Origin: JAMCXS01 sp964459065
GTDB taxonomy: Bacteria; Acidobacteriota; Terriglobia; UBA7540
NCBI GenBank assembly: GCA_964459065.1
Contig: CAYWMN010000113.1
Span: forward strand, 1-11,246
Length of the DNA: 11,246 nucleotides
Direction of reading: 5' to 3'
Shown: positions 6,582 through 11,246 of the stretch, one piece after another
Layout: each line of letters starts with the position of its first letter
Numbering within the stretch: position 1 is the stretch's first letter
Translations under genes and position numbers: made by a program
Notes under the pieces: model-generated
Told to the model about the DNA's origin: nothing
Database searches by the model: none
Seen by the model: the letters and a program-made list of their open reading frames with translations, nothing else

Positions 6582-7915
6582 ATAAAAAATACCTCAACAC
6601 TTTAATTGCACTGGCTGTTCTCGCAGCCCTTTGGGGCGCCTTCAGCTATGTGGGCCGCAAGAAGAGCCCCAGGAAGAAGGCCGCTGCGACGGCCAAGGCG
6701 CAGCATATTTTCCCCGTGGCGCGAGGCCACATCACGTCCGTGACCTTCCAGCCTTCGGGCGCGAAGGCCATCACCTGCGCCCGGCAGGGCGAGAAGTGGG
6801 TGATCACCCGGCCCCTTAAGCTGGCCACGGATTCTTCCACCATCGACGGCTTCCTGAACAGCTTGGTGGATCTCGCGCCCAGCGAGGTGGTGAGTGAGCA
6901 CCCCACGAGCTTAAAGGACTTCGGCCTCGATCCTCCCCACGAAACGATTGACGTTACCACCGACTCGAAGCCCGCCCGGTTCACTCTGCTGCTGGGCGAC
7001 TCGACGCCCACCAATGACGGGATTTATGCGCAGGTGAAGGGCCAGCCGCGCGTCATGACTCTGGCAAGCGCCATGAAGACCTCGCTTGAGAAGAACTTGT
7101 TTGATCTCCGGAACAAGCAGGTCACCACGCTCAAGTCCAGCCAGATTGACCGCATCGCCGTGACTTCAAAAACCGGCCATTATACGCTGGTCAAAAACCC
7201 GGAGGGCGTTTGGGACCTGATGCTTCCTCCGGCTGTTCGCGCCGACCACTTTACAGTGGAAGGTTTGGTGGATGAACTGGGCAGCGCCTCGATGCAAAGC
7301 GTGGTGGCTGAATCGAAGCGCAACCTCGGCAAGTACGGCTTGCTCGATCCCTCCCTGACGCTCCATTTGAGCGGCCCCGGTGGGAGCCAGACGCTGGTGG
7401 TGGGCAAGGCAACCGGCAGCAGCTACTATGCCATGAACAACGCCCTGGACCCGGTCTTTACCCTGGGCACCAACTTCATGTCCCAGTTCCAGAAGTCCGC
7501 TTCCGACCTGCGTTCCAAAGATCTGTTTACCTTTTCCACCTTTTCAGCCAACCAGGTGACGGTGACCGGCCCCAAGGGCCGCCGCGTCTTTGCGCGGGAA
7601 AATAGCAAGTGGAGCCAGACCTCCCCGAAGAAAGAGATTGAGACCTCATCGAAAGTGGAAAGCCTGGTGGACAATCTGCGGGATTTGAACGCCACTTCGT
7701 TCCCCCAAAAGCACCCGACCGATCTTGCCGCCTATGGACTCTCGAAGCCCCTTTATACCTTCCAGGTGCAATACGGCAGCAAGAACCAGACCCAGACCGT
7801 GGAACTCGCAAAAGCCGGCGGCCACTATTACGCCCGCCGTTCCACCGACCTGGTTCCCTCGGAAGTTTCGCAGGACGCCTTCAACGCCGTGGTTAAAGCT
7901 CTCGGCGCTCTGTGA
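6578..7915 (+). CDS. DUF4340 domain-containing protein with three tandem repeats
   Basis: A 445-residue protein with one N-terminal membrane helix (about 6-25), a Lys/Arg-rich stop-transfer stretch (28-40), and the rest predicted outside the cytoplasm. The extracytoplasmic part has three tandem units, near residues 52-180, 188-314 and 323-445. Each unit has a Trp-starting strand (WVITRP, WDLMLP, WSQTSP), then a helix, then a related turn segment: LKDFGLDPP, LGKYGLLDP, LAAYGLSKP. Each then has a strand leading to a Tyr-containing segment (GIYAQV, SYYAMN, HYYARR). I chose the ATG at 6578 because it overlaps the GldG-like stop as ATGA, which fits coupled translation; the GTG at 6563 would add only five residues. 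DUF4340 proteins often follow GldG-like genes, but their function is unknown. No catalytic residues are evident, so a structural or substrate-binding role is likelier. Confidence 0.88.
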   Translation: MNKKYLNTLIALAVLAALWGAFSYVGRKKSPRKKAAATAKAQHIFPVARGHITSVTFQPSGAKAITCARQGEKWVITRPLKLATDSSTIDGFLNSLVDLAPSEVVSEHPTSLKDFGLDPPHETIDVTTDSKPARFTLLLGDSTPTNDGIYAQVKGQPRVMTLASAMKTSLEKNLFDLRNKQVTTLKSSQIDRIAVTSKTGHYTLVKNPEGVWDLMLPPAVRADHFTVEGLVDELGSASMQSVVAESKRNLGKYGLLDPSLTLHLSGPGGSQTLVVGKATGSSYYAMNNALDPVFTLGTNFMSQFQKSASDLRSKDLFTFSTFSANQVTVTGPKGRRVFARENSKWSQTSPKKEIETSSKVESLVDNLRDLNATSFPQKHPTDLAAYGLSKPLYTFQVQYGSKNQTQTVELAKAGGHYYARRSTDLVPSEVSQDAFNAVVKALGAL

Positions 7916-7969
7916 TGGAATTCCCAGCCGTCTCCTGATATAGTGTCTTGCTTCCCTTGCCTGCAATCG

Positions 7970-7985
7970 CTCCGGCCAGCCGGAG
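7970..7985 (+). terminator. Short GC hairpin after the ABC operon
   Basis: CTCCGG (7970-7975), loop CCAG, CCGGAG (7980-7985) form a perfect 6-bp stem about 55 nt after the DUF4340 stop. No T tract follows. It could end the operon or lie in the leader of the next gene. The rest of the 136-bp gap is GC-rich with runs of G, and the best promoter-like string is TGATATAGT at 7936-7944, which lacks a convincing -35. Confidence 0.3.
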
Positions 7986-8051
7986 TGTGCCGCGGCGGGG
8001 CGGGGCGCGAGCGCCGCAATCGAAACTTGGAAAGAGAGCTTCACACCAACA

Positions 8052-9194
8052 ATGCGCATTACAAAAATAGAAACAGCGGTTCTGGAAGCGAATTATGACT
8101 GGACACTGGTCAAGGTCAGCACGGACACGGGCCTGGTTGGCTGGGGCGAGGCTTTTGTTGCGCCCGGCGTGGCGGGCGTCATCCGGGGCTTTAATGAATT
8201 CCTGCCGGGCGAAGACCCGCGCGACGTTGACCGCCTGGGCCGGCTGATGCGGACGGCGCTGGGAGCGGCGGGAACTTCCGGCATGAGTTACCACGCCATC
8301 AGCGGCGTTGACGCGGCGTTGTGGGATCTGGTGGGCAAGTCGGCCAAGCTGCCCATCTATCAATTTCTGGGCGGCAAGTACCGCGACCGGATTCGGATTT
8401 ACGCCGATTGCCACGCCGGCGAAGGGCTTTCGAGCCTGTCCGCCATGCTGCTGCCGCGCACGCCCGCCTGGGCGCTCAAGCGCGGCGCCAAGCAGGAGCC
8501 GGGCGAGCGCTGGCGGAAGGATCTGCCCACCCGCGCCGAGCTCAGCACCAAGTTCCACGGCGGGCAAAAGTCGGAAGCCTCCGAGATTCGCCCGGAAAAC
8601 TACGCCCGCCGCGCGCGCCAGATGAAGCGCCAGGGCTTCACGGCCTTGAAGTTTGATATCGACGTTCCCAGCAAGTATTCGCTNNNNNNNNNNNNNNNNN
8701 NNNNNNNNNNNNNNNNNNNNNNNNNNNNNNNNNNNNNNNNNNNNNNNNNNNNNNNNNNNNNNNNNNNNNNNNNNNNNNNNNNNACGGGCGAGAACCACTA
8801 CCAGCGCCACCAGTTCCGCGAGCTGATGGAGCGCGGCGCGATCGATATCGCCTCGCCGGATTTTCAGAAGGTGGGCGGACTGCTGGAAGGCCGCCGCATT
8901 GCCGACATGGCTGACATGCACTACATGGGGGTCGCGCCGCACAACATCTCAAGCCCCATCGGCACCATGGCTTCCGTGCACCTGTGCGCGGCGATTCCCA
9001 ACTTTCTGGCGCTCGAATGGCATGCGGCTTCCGTGCCGTTCTTTGACGACCTGATTAAAGGCCGCCGCAAGCCGCTCATCGAGAAAGGGCACGTCAATTT
9101 GTCGGACCGCCCGGGCCTCGGCATCGAGCTCGACGAGCAGGTCGCCTACAAATACCGCAAGCCGGGCGAGCCTTTCTTCGACCAGCCGGCCTGA
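8052..9194 (+). CDS. Enolase-superfamily protein (mandelate racemase/muconate lactonizing type), probable acid-sugar dehydratase, interrupted by assembly gap
   Basis: The N-terminal capping domain is complete: GLVGWGEAF (27-35) and AISGVDAALWDLVGK (82-96), followed by FLGG (105-108). The barrel then begins with FTALKFDID (196-204) up to the gap at residue 211. After the gap come TGEN, matching the third metal-ligand Glu region, ASPDFQKVGG, and APHNISSPIG, whose His corresponds to the general base of galactonate dehydratase-like enzymes. LEWH and a PGLGIELDE segment close the protein. The first two metal ligands would fall inside the gap and cannot be checked. The N run keeps the frame. An insertion of about 50 residues (roughly 123-185) recalls mannonate/galactonate dehydratase subgroups. 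The ATG at 8052 has only a weak GAGAG upstream. Dehydration of a sugar acid such as galactonate is plausible; the substrate is not determined. Confidence 0.85.
   Translation: MRITKIETAVLEANYDWTLVKVSTDTGLVGWGEAFVAPGVAGVIRGFNEFLPGEDPRDVDRLGRLMRTALGAAGTSGMSYHAISGVDAALWDLVGKSAKLPIYQFLGGKYRDRIRIYADCHAGEGLSSLSAMLLPRTPAWALKRGAKQEPGERWRKDLPTRAELSTKFHGGQKSEASEIRPENYARRARQMKRQGFTALKFDIDVPSKYSXXXXXXXXXXXXXXXXXXXXXXXXXXXXXXXXXXTGENHYQRHQFRELMERGAIDIASPDFQKVGGLLEGRRIADMADMHYMGVAPHNISSPIGTMASVHLCAAIPNFLALEWHAASVPFFDDLIKGRRKPLIEKGHVNLSDRPGLGIELDEQVAYKYRKPGEPFFDQPA
8684..8783. other. Assembly gap of exactly 100 N
   Basis: One hundred consecutive N bases lie inside the enolase-superfamily gene. The round number indicates a scaffolding placeholder of unknown true length. 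The reading frame is the same on both sides, so both flanks probably belong to one gene and the order of contigs is credible. Confidence 0.97.
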
Positions 9195-9244
9195 GGCGGC
9201 TGAAGGCAGGCTCCGCTCCTCCGGCAAGCTCGAACAGCGGCAAT

Positions 9245-9260
9245 CCAGCGTGTGCGCTGG
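9245..9260. terminator. Hairpin between convergent genes (putative terminator)
   Basis: CCAGCG (9245-9250), loop TGTG, CGCTGG (9255-9260) form a perfect 6-bp stem between the enolase-superfamily gene and the NTF2-like gene, 4 bp from the stop codon of the latter. There is no T tract on either strand, so factor-independent termination is uncertain. It is the only clear structure in the 70-bp gap. Confidence 0.4.
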
Positions 9261-9264
9261 GGGG

Positions 9265-9690
9265 CTAATCCACTGTCCCAAGCTGTTTCATGACTGCGGG
9301 AAGATCCATCCACACGTTTTCCCGGCAGATTTTGCCGTCGCGGAATTCCAGCAGGTGAAGGATGCGGAAGCTCGCGCGTCCTTCGCCGCCCGGCGCTCCC
9401 AACATCTTTCCCACCACGTGTCCGGTCCAGATGGTTTCGTCCACCATAAAGTCGTCGCCGTAGTAGCGCCGCACGGGCTGGACGGATTCACCCTTCAGAT
9501 TCGGGAAAAGCCCCTGGTAGTACTTGCGGGCCGCTTCACGGCCCTTGATCTGGCTGCCCGGCGAGCCGACGACATCGTGCTCCACGTCTTCGGTCAGCGT
9601 GCTGACCACGCCGTCCACGTTGTCCTGAGCTTCGTAACCGAAATGCTCGTTGATGATTTGATCCATTTCCTCGCGCGTTAGCTTGCTCAT
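9265..9690 (-). CDS. NTF2-like / SnoaL-like domain protein
   Basis: A single-domain protein of 141 residues with the layout of the SnoaL/NTF2-like alpha+beta barrel. N-terminal helices (5-35) lead to LTEDVEHDVVGSP (32-44), then GREAARKYYQGLFPNL (50-65), and strands FMVDETIWTGHVVGK (81-95), FRILHLLEFRDGKI (108-121) and CRENVWMDLPAVMKQLG (122-138). The pocket has candidate polar residues (D35, H38, D39, E85, W88, E124, D129), but no reaction can be assigned. Members include polyketide cyclases, dehydratases, isomerases and non-enzymatic binders. No signal peptide is visible. The ATG at 9690 is supported by AGGTGG (minus strand, 9705-9700) at 9 nt. It is divergent from a TetR gene, with a dyad covering its likely promoter, so it is probably that regulator's target. 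Confidence 0.85.
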   Translation of the reverse strand: MSKLTREEMDQIINEHFGYEAQDNVDGVVSTLTEDVEHDVVGSPGSQIKGREAARKYYQGLFPNLKGESVQPVRRYYGDDFMVDETIWTGHVVGKMLGAPGGEGRASFRILHLLEFRDGKICRENVWMDLPAVMKQLGTVD

Positions 9691-9738
9691 TTTTTGCCCC
9701 CACCTTTCCCGGCCGCTTTGCCCCTGGCCTTTTTAGAA

Positions 9739-9773
9739 ATAAGACTTGTGTCTCATTATAAGAGTCTTGTATC
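9739..9773. promoter_or_regulatory. Candidate TetR operator: dyad with overlapping direct repeats
   Basis: AAGACT (9741-9746) and AGTCTT (9763-9768) form a perfect 6-bp inverted repeat with 16 nt between, a 28-bp dyad. Overlaid on it is a direct repeat: ATAAGA then CTTGTGTC (9739-9752), and ATAAGA, gt, CTTGTATC (9758-9773). The CTTGT blocks are 21 bp apart, two helical turns. The element covers the proposed -10 on the minus strand and lies 9 bp from the TetR start codon, a usual place for an autoregulatory TetR operator. Confidence 0.5.
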
Positions 9774-9775
9774 AT
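9746..9775 (+). promoter_or_regulatory. Candidate promoter for the TetR gene, possibly leaderless
   Basis: TATCAT (9770-9775, 5 of 6 matches) with TTGTGT (9746-9751, 3 of 6) at 18 nt would start transcription near 9782, the A of the chosen ATG. This fits the absence of any Shine-Dalgarno sequence before that ATG. An alternative -10, TTATAA (9756-9761), would give a leader of only about 14 nt. Confidence 0.3.
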
Positions 9776-9782
9776 TTGGCCA
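9755..9782 (-). promoter_or_regulatory. Candidate promoter for the NTF2-like gene
   Basis: On the minus strand a perfect TATAAT (9760-9755) lies 16 nt from TGGCCA (9782-9777), which matches 4 of 6 positions of the -35 consensus. Transcription would start near 9748 and give a leader of about 58 nt carrying the AGGTGG ribosome binding site. The -10 lies within the TetR dyad, so binding should block it. Confidence 0.5.
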
Positions 9783-10393
9783 TGAGCCTGTCAAGCACAA
9801 AAAAACCGCGACTGAATCAGCGCCGGCGCACGCGCGCCGCGTTGGTGGAAGCCGCCGTGGAAGCCGTGCGGCGGGGCAAGACGCCCACCATCGAAGAGGC
9901 GGCCGAAACCGCGGGCCTGTCCCGCGCCACCGCCTACCGCTACTTCACCAGCCAGCAGGCGCTGTTGCTGGAAGCAACGCTCGATGTCATCAGTGACATT
10001 CCCGATCCCCGGCTGGTTGATGAAGGGCCGGTTGAATCGCGTGTGGATGCAGTGGTCCGCGCCCTGATCCGGATGCCCTTTGAGCACGAGCCGGCGCTCC
10101 GCACCTTTCTAATGCTTTCCATGGAGCAGTGGCTGCGTACTCATCAGAACGGCAAACAAGATTATCCCGTGCGCAAGGGCCGGCGCTTGCCGTGGCTTGA
10201 CCGCGCGCTTGCACCCTTGCGCTCGCTGCCTGCCTCCCGGAAGCGGCGGCTGAGGGCGGCGTTGTCCATGCTGTGCGGAGTTGAGGCGATGATCGTCGCC
10301 AAAGACGTCTGCCGGCTCAGCAAGCGCGAAGCGGAAGCGGCCTCGCGCTGGGCGGCGCAGGCCATCCTTCGCGCCGCGCTCGATGAGAAATAG
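9782..10393 (+). CDS. TetR/AcrR family transcriptional regulator
   Basis: A 203-residue protein of normal TetR length. The N-terminal DNA-binding domain has a basic lead (KKPRLNQRRRTRAAL, 7-21), then a helix and the helix-turn-helix near 35-58, TPTIEEAAETAGLSRATAYR (35-54), followed by YFTSQQALL, the usual C-terminal flank. The ligand-binding part (about 70-203) is helical and Leu/Ala/Arg-rich, with RALIRMPFEHEPALRTFL giving no hint of ligand. I chose the ATG at 9782; upstream frame-matched TTG codons would add residues from the operator region. No Shine-Dalgarno is visible. It is divergent from the NTF2-like gene with a dyad between, so it probably represses that gene and itself. The inducer is unknown. 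Confidence 0.9.
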   Translation: MSLSSTKKPRLNQRRRTRAALVEAAVEAVRRGKTPTIEEAAETAGLSRATAYRYFTSQQALLLEATLDVISDIPDPRLVDEGPVESRVDAVVRALIRMPFEHEPALRTFLMLSMEQWLRTHQNGKQDYPVRKGRRLPWLDRALAPLRSLPASRKRRLRAALSMLCGVEAMIVAKDVCRLSKREAEAASRWAAQAILRAALDEK

Positions 10394-10506
10394 CCCCGGC
10401 CTGCGCCCTGCGACGATGGACTTCAATTCTGTTTGGCTTTTCACCGGCGGCTGTTATCTGCGACAATGCTGAGAACAAATTTTTGAATTAGGGAGAACTC
10501 AGCAAA

Positions 10507-11246
10507 TTGCGCTTTGCCAACCTGCTGCCGTTTCGCCGATTGTTTCCGGTGATTTTCTGCCTGCTGGTTGCGCAGGCCTCGCCTGCCGCAGCCGCCACGC
10601 TCTCAAAACAGACGCTCGATGGATTCGAGCGCTATGTTGCTGCAACCCAGGCGCGCATCCACCGGGAAGTTGCGCATCCGAAGGGCTTCCTTTACATTGA
10701 CGAGCTTGGCGCCGCGCGGCGTTCTCAGATTGAGAGCACGCTCAAGCGCGGCGGAATCTTCATTGAACCCCTGGTGACGCGCGACGACGCGGGCCGTCCG
10801 ATTGTAGCGCCCGGCGGGATGATCCACCACTGGATCGGCGACGTCTTCATCCCCGGCGCCACCCTGCGCGAGGTGCTGGACTTTTGCCAGGACTACAATC
10901 AACACAAGGATTACTACCCGGAAATCCTCCAGTCGCGCCTCATCAGCCACTCGGGCGAGGACTTCAAAGTTTTCTACCGCATGCGCAAACACAAGGTGAT
11001 CACCGTCACGCTCGATACCGACCACGACGTTCGCTACACGCGGCTCGATGCTCGGCACTGGTCCAGCCGTTCGGTTTCAACGCGCATCTCCCAGGTGGCC
11101 GATGCGGGCTTCCCCGACGAGCACGATCTGCCCGTGGGCCAGGACGACGGATTTTTGTGGCGAATCAATTCCTACTGGCGGTTTGTTCAAAGGGATGGCG
11201 GCGTTTACGTCGAGTGCGAGTCGGTTTCACTCACTCGCGACATTCC
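10507..11246 (+). CDS. Exported protein of unknown function with TTG start (3' end missing)
   Basis: The frame is open from after a TAG at 10489-10491 to the window edge, about 246 codons so far. The best start is TTG at 10507, because GGGAGA (10491-10496) lies 10 nt upstream and the product then begins with a good signal peptide. It has Arg residues at 2, 9 and 10, a hydrophobic core (LFPVIFCLLVAQA), and an Ala-rich cleavage region near residues 28-33. The mature part has alternating strands and helices: GGMIHHWIGDVFIPGATL, VLDFCQDYNQHKDYYPEIL, FKVFYRMRKHKVITVTLDTD, then FLWRINSYWRFVQRDGGVYV and CESVSLTRDIP at the edge. The pattern of a helix followed by strands ending in this segment reminds me of START/SRPBCC lipid-binding folds, but this is impression only. 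The 113-bp gap before it holds no convincing terminator or promoter. Confidence 0.75.
   Translation, partial: MRFANLLPFRRLFPVIFCLLVAQASPAAAATLSKQTLDGFERYVAATQARIHREVAHPKGFLYIDELGAARRSQIESTLKRGGIFIEPLVTRDDAGRPIVAPGGMIHHWIGDVFIPGATLREVLDFCQDYNQHKDYYPEILQSRLISHSGEDFKVFYRMRKHKVITVTLDTDHDVRYTRLDARHWSSRSVSTRISQVADAGFPDEHDLPVGQDDGFLWRINSYWRFVQRDGGVYVECESVSLTRDI

Noticed and set aside
5196..7915. Gliding motility function for the operon
   Set aside because: Similarity to GldA/F/G alone does not show gliding. No other gliding or type IX secretion gene is in the window, and such ABC cassettes occur in non-gliding bacteria.
7893..8942. Minus-strand open frame across the enolase-superfamily gene and the N gap
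   Set aside because: It includes the placeholder bases and is antisense to a gene with clear family motifs on both sides of the gap.
9250..9681. Plus-strand open frame opposite the NTF2-like gene
   Set aside because: No ribosome binding site or recognisable domain. The minus-strand frame has a good Shine-Dalgarno, a promoter and a coherent fold pattern.
9746..9781. TTG start at 9746 extending the TetR protein by 12 residues
   Set aside because: It would place the coding sequence over the operator dyad, and the added residues are not typical of TetR N-termini.
10603..11058. Minus-strand open frame opposite the exported protein
   Set aside because: The plus-strand frame has a signal peptide, a ribosome binding site and continues to the window edge. 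The antisense frame has no such support.

Overview
The window is GC-rich, densely coding bacterial DNA. It holds ten intact or internally gapped genes plus one partial gene at each end. It also contains a run of exactly 100 N (8684-8783), so it comes from a scaffolded draft or metagenome assembly. Gene style suggests a soil-type bacterium, most likely Acidobacteriota: a GldA/F/G-like ABC cassette followed by a DUF4340 protein, an EVE-domain protein next to a family 5 uracil-DNA glycosylase, and an uncharacterised exported protein with a START/SRPBCC feel. This placement rests on resemblance from memory and was not tested by phylogeny. I see no rRNA, tRNA, CRISPR array, transposase, integrase or phage gene.

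Left part (1-3100). The 3' end of a coiled-coil protein of unknown function converges on a thioredoxin gene (trxA, minus strand), with a perfect 10-bp hairpin between them. Divergent from trxA is a compact plus-strand pair: an EVE-domain protein (PUA/YTH-like fold, a reader of modified nucleic-acid bases) and, 18 bp later, a family 5 uracil-DNA glycosylase with an apparent 4Fe-4S cluster. Together they look like a base-recognition and base-excision module. A classical short-chain dehydrogenase on the minus strand converges on this pair.

Centre (3100-7915). After a 224-bp divergent intergenic region with a nested palindrome and a good sigma70-like promoter comes the main operon. It encodes an ABC ATPase, an ABC-2 permease, a GldG-like membrane-anchored auxiliary protein and a membrane-anchored DUF4340 protein. 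The last three genes are tightly coupled (4-bp spacing, then an ATGA overlap). The set resembles gliding-motility GldA/GldF/GldG plus DUF4340. No other gliding genes are present, so it is better read as an envelope ABC system of unknown substrate. The DUF4340 protein is built from three tandem repeats of about 130 residues.

Right part (7916-11246). An enolase-superfamily acid-sugar dehydratase-like gene carries the N gap across its active-site region. It converges on a small NTF2/SnoaL-fold gene. That gene is divergent from a TetR-family regulator, and their 91-bp intergenic region contains a dyad over a perfect TATAAT on the side of the NTF2-like gene, so the pair looks like a self-contained regulated unit. 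The window ends inside an exported protein of unknown function whose best start is a TTG codon at 10507.
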